Source: Tabrizicola sp. (lineage in GTDB: Bacteria > Pseudomonadota > Alphaproteobacteria > Rhodobacterales > Rhodobacteraceae). From it: a stretch of DNA of 45,031 bases. The notes below the pieces were generated by a model. It was not told where the DNA came from, did not search any database, and was given only the letters and a program-made list of their open reading frames with translations. The position numbers and the translations under genes were made by a program. Positions within the stretch are counted from its first letter, which is position 1, and the number at the start of each line of letters is the position of its first letter. Positions 35,911-43,388 of this stretch are shown in pieces. The stretch is taken from positions 1-45,031 of the forward strand of contig JALOTD010000025.1 in the NCBI GenBank assembly GCA_025458105.1. Direction: 5' to 3'.

Positions 35911-36732
35911 TCAGGCGTTCCAGCTGTCGATCACGCTGACCGCCTCTTCCGCCGTTTCGACCATGGCGAAGAGGTCAAGGTCTTCCGAGGAGATCACGCC
36001 TGCCTCGGCGAGGTGCTGCCAGTTCACCACCTTTTCCCACCACTCACGGCCGAACAGAAGGAACGGGATTGGCTTCATTCTTTTGGTTTGAATCAGGGTC
36101 AGGCTTTCAAAGAGCTCGTCCATTGTGCCAAACCCGCCTGGGAAGACAACGACCGCGCGGGCACGCATCAGGAAGTGCATCTTGCGGATGGCAAAGTAGT
36201 GGAAGTTGAATGAAAGGTCTGGCGTGACATAGGCGTTCGGGGCCTGTTCGTGAGGAAGCACGATGTTGAGGCCGATCGACTGCCCTCCGGCCTCGTCCGC
36301 GCCGCGGTTGCCGGCCTCCATCACGCCAGGGCCGCCGCCGGTAACGATGACATTCTCGCGCCCGTAGGTCTCAAGCGAGCGTTCGGTCATAATCCGGGCA
36401 AAGCGGCGGGCTTCGTCATAGTAGTGCGACAGGTCAGCCAGCGTCTTGGTGCGCGCCTGGTCGCGATGTTCCGGCGCGGGAATGCGGGCGCCGCCGAACA
36501 TGACGATGGTCGATTCGATGCCGCGTTCATCCATTATGAGCTGGGGCTTAAGAAGCTCCAGCTGCAGGCGGACGGGGCGCAATTCCTCTCGCGTCAGGAA
36601 ATCGCGGTCGGCGAAGGCCAGGCGATAGGCGGGCGCGCGGGTCTGCGGCGTGTCGGGAATACGCTTTGCAGCGGCGATATCCTCGACACTGTCGCGAAAT
36701 GGGTGACTACGGGGTTCGTCTTTCATGCGCAT
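35911..36732 (-). CDS. LOG family (TIGR00730-like) nucleotide 5'-monophosphate phosphoribohydrolase
   Basis: This 273-residue protein has the Rossmann-like LOG fold: GGGPGVMEAGNRGADE (132-147) and FPGGFGTMDELFESL, the two motifs of lysine decarboxylase-like/LOG proteins. They hydrolyse AMP-type nucleotides, and some make cytokinin-type bases. The larger N-terminal extension, with SIGLNIVLPHEQAPNAYVTP, fits the long bacterial subfamily. Two ATGs (36732 and 36726) are possible. It is divergent from the MarR regulator, with 94 nt between the coding regions. Confidence 0.9.
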   Translation of the reverse strand: MRMKDEPRSHPFRDSVEDIAAAKRIPDTPQTRAPAYRLAFADRDFLTREELRPVRLQLELLKPQLIMDERGIESTIVMFGGARIPAPEHRDQARTKTLADLSHYYDEARRFARIMTERSLETYGRENVIVTGGGPGVMEAGNRGADEAGGQSIGLNIVLPHEQAPNAYVTPDLSFNFHYFAIRKMHFLMRARAVVVFPGGFGTMDELFESLTLIQTKRMKPIPFLLFGREWWEKVVNWQHLAEAGVISSEDLDLFAMVETAEEAVSVIDSWNA

Positions 36733-36812
36733 CCTCGACCTTTTGTCAGAGCCTAGCGGCCCCCGTCGCGAAGGTCACGGGCAGAAACAGCTTGTCCTGG
36801 CGACGATTTTAT

Positions 36813-36824
36813 GTGTATATGCAC
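36813..36824. promoter_or_regulatory. imperfect palindrome near the MarR regulator start, possible operator
   Basis: GTGTATATGCAC is a near-palindrome ending 2 nt before the regulator ATG. It resembles the perfect palindrome upstream of the following membrane-protein gene, as expected if the regulator controls both. Confidence 0.45.
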
Positions 36825-36826
36825 GC

Positions 36827-37246
36827 ATGAACCTGACAAGCCCCGCCACCTGTCTGACCCATGGCCTGATGCGCACCGCACGGGCAGTCGCGCGCGGGTT
36901 TGAGGCCGAGGCGGCAAGCCTTGGCGTGACGGCGCCGCAATTCACGGTTCTTGCACGACTGTCCTTCATGGGTCCAATGACCGTCACGCAGATAGCGGCG
37001 GTCGTCGATACGGACCGCACGACGATGTCCCGAAATCTTGCAGTGATGGCCGAGAGGGGCTGGATCACCCAAGCCCGCGCCGACGACAGGCGCGAGCGGG
37101 TGTGGCAGCTTGCCGATGACGGCCGGTCGACGCTGGCTGCCGTCATGCCGGTCTGGCAGGCTTGGCAGGCGCGCTTGGTCGAGCGTCTGGGACCAGAGAC
37201 TGCGGAGCACTTGCTGACAACACTCAAGACCCTCGCAACCGACTGA
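36827..37246 (+). CDS. MarR family transcriptional regulator
   Basis: This 139-residue dimeric winged-helix repressor type has the DNA-binding helix GPMTVTQIAAVVDTDRTTMSRNL and the wing ARADDRRERVWQL, the DxRxxx pattern of MarR. The ATG at 36827 gives MNLTSPATCLTHGLMRTAR; the frame extends upstream but contains the operator-like sequence and the divergent LOG promoter. It is followed by a membrane protein gene and probably regulates it. The ligand is unknown. Confidence 0.9.
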   Translation: MNLTSPATCLTHGLMRTARAVARGFEAEAASLGVTAPQFTVLARLSFMGPMTVTQIAAVVDTDRTTMSRNLAVMAERGWITQARADDRRERVWQLADDGRSTLAAVMPVWQAWQARLVERLGPETAEHLLTTLKTLATD

Positions 37247-37290
37247 ACCGGCGGGCGGGTCGGAGGGCCCGCATCGAGACAAACTTATAC

Positions 37291-37302
37291 GTGTAGCTAC
37301 AC
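37291..37302. promoter_or_regulatory. perfect 12-bp palindrome upstream of the membrane-protein gene, likely MarR operator
   Basis: GTGTAGCTACAC is a perfect palindrome 18 nt before the ATG of the next gene and overlaps the probable promoter. It shares GTGTA with the element near the MarR start. Confidence 0.6.
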
Positions 37303-37319
37303 CCAAAAGGAGTGCCATC

Positions 37320-37955
37320 ATGCAGACTGCTACAGTGATCCGGCCGGCACGCGGCGGAGCTTTACCCTGGGTCCTGCTGGCCCTTGTCCTTCTGGCCTGG
37401 GGCACAAGCGTCGTGTTCCTGGCCGAGGCCTATGTCCTGCGGCAAGGGCCCGGCCAGCCCCCGTTGCGACTGGTCGCCAGCATCGCCATCCCCGTCGTGA
37501 TCGGGGTCCTGTGTTGGCGGCTTGTCCCGGCTGTCCGTCGATGGACCGACAGCTGGAACCTCGCGCTTCTGGTCGGACTGCAGACCTTTCGCGTGATGGG
37601 AATAGTGTTTCTCTTCGTCTGGTGGCTGGGCCAACTGCCGACGCTTTTTGCCTGGATAGCGGCCCTGGGGGATATCGCTGTCGGGATCATGGCCCTGCCC
37701 GCCATCGTCGCCGTGGCGCAACGGCAGGACGGGTGGCAAGCCCGGGTAAGGCGGCTGACCTACGCGGGACTGGCCGATTTCGCGGTGGTCCTCTTGCTTG
37801 GTGTCCTGTCGGCCGAGGGTCGAGTTCTGCATCTTGCAATCGAGCCGACCTCCGCTGCGATGCAAGTCATGCCGATGGTCATGATCCCCGGCTTTCTGGT
37901 TCCGATCTTTATCCTGCTATTGTTGCTGCAGTACCAACGCAGTTTGACAAGGTAG
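37320..37955 (+). CDS. hypothetical membrane protein, 211 residues
   Basis: This integral membrane protein has about six spans (for example PWVLLALVLLAWGTSVVFLA and IPGFLVPIFILLLLLQ) and no cofactor motif. A strong AAGGAG lies 7 nt before the ATG. Its position directly after a MarR-type regulator and its own palindrome suggest that it is induced by the signal of that regulator, perhaps a stress or solvent response. I do not recognise the family. Confidence 0.75.
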   Translation: MQTATVIRPARGGALPWVLLALVLLAWGTSVVFLAEAYVLRQGPGQPPLRLVASIAIPVVIGVLCWRLVPAVRRWTDSWNLALLVGLQTFRVMGIVFLFVWWLGQLPTLFAWIAALGDIAVGIMALPAIVAVAQRQDGWQARVRRLTYAGLADFAVVLLLGVLSAEGRVLHLAIEPTSAAMQVMPMVMIPGFLVPIFILLLLLQYQRSLTR

Positions 37956-38023
37956 TGCGGCGTGTTGCGCCGGACGGGTCCATCCGCTAAAGCCCGTCCA
38001 GCACAACCTGGGGAGCCAGCCCG

Positions 38024-38745
38024 ATGTCCAACGCCGCCCTTGAAGCCGCCATCGAAGCCGCCTGGGAGGCGCGGGACGGGATTTCTCCGGCCACCACGGG
38101 CGAGGTCCGCGATGCCATCGAGGCGACGCTGACGGCGCTGGACAGCGGGTCGCTGCGGGTGGCGGAAAAGCGGGGCAACGACTGGCACGTGAACCAGTGG
38201 GCGAAGAAGGCTGTGCTCTTGTCGTTCCGGCTGACCGACATGTACGAGATTTCCGGCAGCAATGGCGGGTCGAACTGGTGGGACAAGGTTCCGTCCAAGT
38301 GGCAGGGCTGGACTGCTGACCAATGGCGCGCGGCGGGATTCCGGGCGGTTCCGGGGTCGATCGTGCGGCGGTCAGCCTATATCGCCAAGGGCGTAGTGCT
38401 GATGCCGTCCTTCGTGGGATCGGCGGTGTGCTGGAGCCGATGCAGGCAGGCCCGACGATCATCGAGGACAACTGCTTCATCGGCGCGCGGTCCGAGGTGG
38501 TGGAGGGCTGCATCGTCCGCGAGGGCTCGGTTCTCGGCATGGGCGTCTTCATCGGCAAGTCGACCAAGATCGTCGACCGGGAAACCGGCGAGGTTATGTA
38601 TGGCGAGGTCCCGGCAGGGTCGGTGGTCGTCGCGGGGTCGATGCCGTCGAAGGGGGGCATCAACCTTTACTGCGCGGTGATCGTGAAGAAGGTCGATGCG
38701 CAGACCCGAGCCAAGACATCGATCAATGATCTACTGCGCGATTGA
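38024..38745 (+). pseudogene. dapD: 2,3,4,5-tetrahydropyridine-2,6-dicarboxylate N-succinyltransferase (dapD), internal deletion
   Basis: DapD makes N-succinyl-2-amino-6-ketopimelate in lysine/DAP synthesis. From the ATG at 38024 the sequence follows DapD through [19 protein letters not shown] and [15 protein letters not shown] (V at codon 131, 38414-38416). Relatives then continue NLGAYVDSGTMVDTW and so on for about 34 residues before [19 protein letters not shown]. Here the missing part is absent, and the C-terminal half resumes at 38416 in another frame, ending INDLLRD at 38745. The lesion is a deletion of about 103 nt with a frameshift, removing most of the left-handed beta-helix core. 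No intact product is possible. Since DAP is essential for cell wall, either another dapD exists or the assembly is wrong here. Confidence 0.88.
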
Positions 38746-38748
38746 CCG

Positions 38749-40317
38749 TCAGGCCACCAGAAGCATGACCTCTTGAAATCTTGCCTCGGGTCGGGCGGAC
38801 GGTCCGTAGCCGCCCTGCGGATTGTTGGCAAGCTCTGGGAACAGGGACAGGATTTCCTGCTGAACGGCTTCGTCATGCCCCGACATCGTCGCCGGGCCGG
38901 GATAATAGCTTTCGCTCCAAAGGCCCTCGGCGCAAATGATCTCGTGGCGGTCGAACAGCAGGTGGTGGTAGATCACCGTCTCGCAGGTCTCGTCCTGGTG
39001 CAGCAGCCCGGCCCGCACCAAATGAATGGCCTTTACCAGGATCTCGTCACTGCCGGCATAAAGCTCGGCCCGCCAACCGGTGACATGTAGCCGGTGTTGC
39101 GGCGACACGGCAAGGTCGGCGTGTTCGCCCAAGGTCCCGGCGGGGATCAGGACTGGGGCCTGCCGTCCGCGTGCCGGGACTTCCCGCTGACCATGCCAGC
39201 GCACTGGCTGTAACCCGTGATCCAGCGTTGGAACAAGATCACCGACGCGGATATCCTGAATCGCAACAGGCCCCCGGGCGGTTTCGATCAGGGTGCCATG
39301 CACAAAGCAGGGAATGACCTCGCCCTGGACAAAACCGACATCGGTTATGCCTTCGCTGTTCATCACCTCGTAGGAAAAGCTTTCCGGTCCGGCTGTATCG
39401 GTGTTGTCGGCCACGACCGTGATCGTTCCATCGGCATTGACCTGAACCATCAGGCCAGAGGGCAGCTGCACCTGATCGCCTGCTGTAACCGGAACGCCAT
39501 TGATCTTGGTGATCGTCAGGGTGCCGCCATTTGCGCTGTCGTTTCCGGTCAGGTCGACGACAGTTTGGTTCCCAAGGCCCAGGCTGAACGTATCGTCCTG
39601 GGCGACAACCGCGGTCTGGATCGAGTCTCCGGCAATCAGAAGGTTGCTGTCGTAGAACGCGTCCCCGCCATCGGCGATGCCGATCACGATCTGGTTCTGC
39701 GCGCCAGCCACCACGGGCGCCTTCAGCGTCAGGGTGACAGTGAAGCCGTCCATTTCCGTGTTGTACTGGCCGCTGGCATTGTCGACGTAGAGGTTCCCGT
39801 TCGACCCAGGGTTGATGTTGTTGATCGACACATCGCCGTCACCAACTGTCAGCTGCGCCTTTTCGCCGTTGACCCAGATCCCGATCGCGTCGTTGAACCC
39901 GGATCCGACATATTCAAGATACTCTTCGGACGAGAACGTGATCTGCATCGTCAGGACCGAACCTTGCGGGATGAAGGTGGCCTCGAAGATCGCAGCGTCG
40001 TAGGTTGCGGCGCCTGCAATCGAATTCAGATTGGCGTTGCCATCCACCCCCGCCGTGTTGATCCCGGTCGACGCTGACTGGTTCGCCGCCCCCGTCGAGT
40101 TGGTGAAATCCGTCGCCCTTCCCGTCGAAAGGATAACCCCCGTATCCGACGGCGTCACCTCGGGCGCGATGGTGTCGCCTTGGGTGTAGATACCCGCAGA
40201 TTCCGGGGCACCCGTATAAGTGGCGCTGACAATGGTGATACTGGGGCCGAACATCGCCTCGGCCAGCTGAAGTGCGCTGACATTTGTCTCGATCGGAAGT
40301 TCACTTGCGTCCGCCAT
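38749..40317 (-). CDS. secreted protein with choice-of-anchor and Hint domains
   Basis: This 522-residue protein begins MADASELPIETNVSALQLAE, without a classical signal peptide, as in type I secretion substrates. Residues 20-235 resemble a choice-of-anchor L domain (ATYDAAIFEATFIPQGSVLT, FSSEEYLEYVGSGFNDAIGI). Residues 240-330 form an Ig/cadherin-like repeat (DDTFSLGLGNQTVVDLTGND). From C337 a Hint domain follows (CFVHGTLIETARGPVAIQDI, then VRVGDLVPTLDHG-type strands and YHHLLFDRHEII). The Hint nucleophile Cys is at the domain start, so it may cleave or transfer itself after secretion. GAGGA precedes the ATG. It sits between dapD (stop 3 nt away, convergent) and dapE. Confidence 0.85.
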   Translation of the reverse strand: MADASELPIETNVSALQLAEAMFGPSITIVSATYTGAPESAGIYTQGDTIAPEVTPSDTGVILSTGRATDFTNSTGAANQSASTGINTAGVDGNANLNSIAGAATYDAAIFEATFIPQGSVLTMQITFSSEEYLEYVGSGFNDAIGIWVNGEKAQLTVGDGDVSINNINPGSNGNLYVDNASGQYNTEMDGFTVTLTLKAPVVAGAQNQIVIGIADGGDAFYDSNLLIAGDSIQTAVVAQDDTFSLGLGNQTVVDLTGNDSANGGTLTITKINGVPVTAGDQVQLPSGLMVQVNADGTITVVADNTDTAGPESFSYEVMNSEGITDVGFVQGEVIPCFVHGTLIETARGPVAIQDIRVGDLVPTLDHGLQPVRWHGQREVPARGRQAPVLIPAGTLGEHADLAVSPQHRLHVTGWRAELYAGSDEILVKAIHLVRAGLLHQDETCETVIYHHLLFDRHEIICAEGLWSESYYPGPATMSGHDEAVQQEILSLFPELANNPQGGYGPSARPEARFQEVMLLVA

Positions 40318-40505
40318 CCTGTCCTCATCACCTTCGGAACGAGTGCAGGCTCGTCGGCAAACTCTGCCGCTTGGTTAATCGGTCACGCCGGAATGCCTAA
40401 AACTTTCACGGCCTGGCATGCCGCGTGCCCTGCGGTGTTGCGGGTGGCGCGGGAACCGGCATTGAGCTAAGGCTGCGGTTGACCGCAAACTGGCAGGACA
40501 GCACG

Positions 40506-40844
40506 ATGCAGGATGACGCCCCGGCCAAGACAAAGCGCCCGCAGAAGGTCTTTTCGCTGATCGTCGAAGTCGGGCGTAAGGATGGGGATGGCCTGCCGGA
40601 TCGGGCCACAGGCGCGGCACTGCTGTGCTATGCCTCTGGCGTTGATGAAGCCGAGGCAGTGCGCGAAACCGTCGCGATCCTGAAGGAAGCCGACCTTTCG
40701 CCTCTGGAAGTCCAGGGTCTTGGCACGCTTGCGGAACGTCTGAAGGCCGGCGAAGAGATTGATGACGAGGAGCAGGCGCTGATGCGGCGCGCGCTGGACG
40801 AAAACTCGGTTATCGTCGCCCAGATGACACCGTTCTTCGACTGA
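40506..40844 (+). CDS. hypothetical protein, 112 residues
   Basis: The protein starts MQDDAPAKTKRPQKVFSLIV at the ATG at 40506, with AGGAC 8 nt upstream; earlier starts in the same frame lack ribosome sites. It is acidic and helical, with no signal or membrane span (ETVAILKEADLSPLEVQGLG, EIDDEEQALMRRALDENSV). It lies between the Hint gene and dapE on the dapE strand. No function is assigned. Confidence 0.72.
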   Translation: MQDDAPAKTKRPQKVFSLIVEVGRKDGDGLPDRATGAALLCYASGVDEAEAVRETVAILKEADLSPLEVQGLGTLAERLKAGEEIDDEEQALMRRALDENSVIVAQMTPFFD

Positions 40845-41355
40845 CCTCAGGGTGGTGTCGCAAACCGCAAGGTGATCTGAGGTTTACATTGCTGGCCATG
40901 TAACAGGCAGCTGACCGGGAAAGCTGTTCACTTGGGTCGAGATATTGATTCCGGCTACCGAGGAGTCGCCAGTAATTTGGGCCAGGAACGCGGCGCATTC
41001 GGCATCAGCACGAAGCGGCAATGACTTACGGTATCGACAAGTCATCGCTGCGACGTCCTCTGGCTTGATCAAAAAGAGAGCCTATTTGCGGGCATAGCGG
41101 ACAGTCACCACGACCGGACCTCCCGAGATGGGCGGTGCCAGCGCAATGTCTTTAGCGGCAGCAGTCAAGGCAAAGGTCCGGACAAGCATTTTCGCGTGGA
41201 AATGATGGATGGAAATGAGAAGCTCCAAAGCGCCTCTGTAGCCAATTGAAGTGGAGGCATATGCCAAAGGTGAAACCTTGGGACGGACGCAACATTGCAG
41301 GTTGCGCACATTGCGGATAGGGGTGTTCGCCAGACTGCCCGACACTGGACCCATA
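40845..41355. other. 511-nt region with no firm gene, upstream of dapE
   Basis: This stretch has more A/T at silent sites than its neighbours. On the minus strand it holds two open frames: 40884-41072 (62 residues from a TTG, starting IKPEDVAAMTCRYRKSLPLR), and one ending at 41082 (PPISGGPVVVTVRYARK) whose beginning cannot be placed because it runs on antisense through dapE. They are 9 nt apart. I see no homology that I can name. They could be small genes, remnants of a lost gene, or chance. The dapE promoter should lie here. Confidence 0.5.
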
Positions 41356-42507
41356 ATGTTGCCTGCGCCAATTGACCCTGTTGATCTCACCGCCCGGTTG
41401 ATCCGTTGCCCTTCGGTGACCCCGGCCGAAGGCGGGGCAATTGCGCTTCTCGTCGAGATTCTTTCCGAGGCCGGATTCGATTGTACGAGGGTGGAACGCG
41501 GCGGGATTTCTAACCTGTTTGCCCGCTGGGGCAAGGCCGGGGCGAACCGAGCCTTCGGGTTCAATGGGCATACTGATGTGGTGCCGGTTGGTGATGCGAA
41601 GGCCTGGAAGTATGACCCCTTCAGGGCCGAGGTGAAGGACGGTTTCATGTATGGCCGGGGCGCCTGCGACATGAAGTCGGGCGTCGCGGCCTTTGTCGCG
41701 GCGGCGGTGGATTTCGTGCGGGAAACTCCGCCCGACGGCGCGGTGATCCTGGCGATCACGGGGGATGAGGAAGGCGAAGGCAAGGATGGCACGGTGGCGA
41801 TCCTGGACTGGATGGCCTTCAACGGCGAGCGGATGACGCATTGCCTGGTGGGCGAGCCCACCTGCCCGAACGAGATGGGCGAGATGATGAAAATCGGCCG
41901 CCGGGGCAGCCTCACGGCAAAGATCACGGCGACGGGCGTGCAGGGGCATTCAGCCTATCCGCACCGGGCGAAAAACCCGCTGACCGCGCTGGTCAAGCTT
42001 TTGGCGAAGCTGGATGCCGAGCCGCTGGACCGGGGAAACGCGGATTTCGACCCCTCGACCCTTGCGATCACCACGATTGACTGCGGCAATCCGGCGTCGA
42101 ACGTGATCCCGGCGCGGGCGACGGCGACGATCAACATCCGCTTCAACGACACCCATTCGGGCGAAACCCTGTCTGCCTGGCTGCGGTCAGAGGCCGATGC
42201 TGTGCAAGAAGCGACGGGGGTGGAGATCCGCCTTGCGATCTCGGTTTCCGGTGAGGCCTTCGTGACCCCGCCGGGCGAGTTCGCAGCGCTGGTGGCCAAG
42301 GCGGTGCTGGCCGAGACGGGGCGCAAGCCCGTGCGGTCAACCAGCGGTGGCACTTCGGACGCGCGGTTCGTCAAGGACCATTGCCCGGTGATCGAGTTCG
42401 GGCTGGTTGGCAAGACCATGCACCAGGTCGATGAGCGGGTGGAGGTGGCGCAGATCCACCAGTTGAAAGCGATCTATGGCCGCATCCTGCGGGACTATTT
42501 CGCGTGA
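41356..42507 (+). CDS. dapE: succinyl-diaminopimelate desuccinylase
   Basis: This 383-residue two-zinc hydrolase converts N-succinyl-LL-DAP to LL-DAP and succinate in lysine and peptidoglycan precursor synthesis. Ligands and catalytic residues are in place: H72 and D74 (GHTDVVP), D105 (GACDMKSG), E138 and E139 (TGDEEG), E167 (GEPTC), and the C-terminal His in GKTMHQVDE. The ATG at 41356 begins [20 protein letters not shown]; the frame extends 35 codons upstream without conservation. A GNAT gene overlaps its stop (GTGA). The enzyme for the earlier succinyl step, dapD, is broken about 3 kb upstream. Confidence 0.95.
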   Translation: MLPAPIDPVDLTARLIRCPSVTPAEGGAIALLVEILSEAGFDCTRVERGGISNLFARWGKAGANRAFGFNGHTDVVPVGDAKAWKYDPFRAEVKDGFMYGRGACDMKSGVAAFVAAAVDFVRETPPDGAVILAITGDEEGEGKDGTVAILDWMAFNGERMTHCLVGEPTCPNEMGEMMKIGRRGSLTAKITATGVQGHSAYPHRAKNPLTALVKLLAKLDAEPLDRGNADFDPSTLAITTIDCGNPASNVIPARATATINIRFNDTHSGETLSAWLRSEADAVQEATGVEIRLAISVSGEAFVTPPGEFAALVAKAVLAETGRKPVRSTSGGTSDARFVKDHCPVIEFGLVGKTMHQVDERVEVAQIHQLKAIYGRILRDYFA

Positions 42508-42920
42508 GGATCGAGGTCACGCGCGATATCGCCACCTGCCAGCACTTGCGCCGCGTGGTCTTTATCGAGGAACAGGGCGTCAGCGAGACGGATGAGCTGG
42601 ACGGGCTGGACGACACTGCCATTCACCTTTTGGCCTTTGCCGGGGACAGGCCCGTGGGTACGGCGAGGCTTCTGGTGAAGGGCGCCAAGGGCAAGATCGG
42701 TCGGGTCTGCGTTCTGCCGCAAGCGCGAGGCTCGGGCCTTGGCGCCGCGCTGATCCGCCGCGCGCTGGAGGAGTTCCGCAAGATCCCGAGCGTGACGCAG
42801 GTCACATTGGGCGCACAGACCCATGCGACCGGGTTCTATGCAGCCCTTGGCTTTCGGGCAGTCGGAGAGGAATTCATGGATGCCGGAATACCGCATCACG
42901 AGATGATCCTGGACCTTTGA
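42504..42920 (+). CDS. GNAT family N-acetyltransferase (ElaA-like)
   Basis: This 138-residue acetyltransferase has [20 protein letters not shown] and the acetyl-CoA loop [20 protein letters not shown], ending [18 protein letters not shown]. This pattern is that of ElaA/YjcF-like proteins. It starts with a GTG that overlaps the dapE stop (GTGA), so it is probably translated with dapE. The substrate is unknown. Confidence 0.88.
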   Translation: MRIEVTRDIATCQHLRRVVFIEEQGVSETDELDGLDDTAIHLLAFAGDRPVGTARLLVKGAKGKIGRVCVLPQARGSGLGAALIRRALEEFRKIPSVTQVTLGAQTHATGFYAALGFRAVGEEFMDAGIPHHEMILDL

Positions 42921-42965
42921 CGCACGTAACCATTGGCCGTAGCGCCGCTACGGGCTACTTGCGTC
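42919..42965. repeat. nested inverted repeat between the GNAT and MAPEG genes
   Basis: Inner arms CCGTAGCG/CGCTACGG (42937-42953) with a 1-nt centre lie within outer arms GACGCA/TGCGTC (42919-42924 and 42960-42965). No T-run follows. It may be a protein-binding palindrome or a transcript hairpin. Confidence 0.5.
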
Positions 42966-42992
42966 AGAACCTTGGTCCCCAGGAGAGTCTTG

Positions 42993-43379
42993 ATGGAACT
43001 GCCGGTCTACACCTCTGTCGTTACCTTGCTGATTGCGCTTTATTATCTGTGGATTGGCGTCCATGTGGGCATCGTACGCGGCAAGGTGAAGATTCCCGCC
43101 CCTGCCACCTCGGGCGACCCGCTGCTGGAGCGGGCCTTGCGTGTCCAAATGAACGCAGTCGAAGCGGCCCCGGCGATCCTGCCGGCACTTTGGCTGGCGG
43201 CGGTCTGGATGAGCGATCTTTGGGCGGCAGTCCTGGGGCTGGTGTGGATTCTGGCGCGGCTGGCTTATGGCAAGCTGTACATGTCCAACCCGGCTTCGCG
43301 CGGGCCGGCCTTCGGTGCACAGTTCTTCGCCGTGTTGGGCCTGATCGAAGGGATGGGCTTTGCGGCAGTCTCGTGCTAG
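42993..43379 (+). CDS. MAPEG family membrane protein
   Basis: This 128-residue protein has about four membrane helices. It starts MELPVYTSVVTLLIALYYLW and contains the MAPEG signature ERALRVQMNAVEAAPAILPA and RLAYGKLYMSNPASRGPAF. The MAPEG family includes glutathione-dependent enzymes; the specific activity here is unknown. The ATG follows AGGAGAG. RNase R begins 9 nt after its stop. Confidence 0.88.
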   Translation: MELPVYTSVVTLLIALYYLWIGVHVGIVRGKVKIPAPATSGDPLLERALRVQMNAVEAAPAILPALWLAAVWMSDLWAAVLGLVWILARLAYGKLYMSNPASRGPAFGAQFFAVLGLIEGMGFAAVSC

Positions 43380-43388
43380 GCAGCAGCT

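Noticed and set aside
38323..38745. Second dapD fragment as an independent short gene
   Set aside because: Its first 31 codons are out-of-frame dapD sequence. Only the part after 38416 is conserved, so it is the 3' remnant, not a gene.
41082..41927. 281-codon minus-strand frame across dapE
   Set aside because: Most of it is antisense to conserved dapE codons. Only the piece downstream of 41356 on that strand could be real, and that is noted separately.
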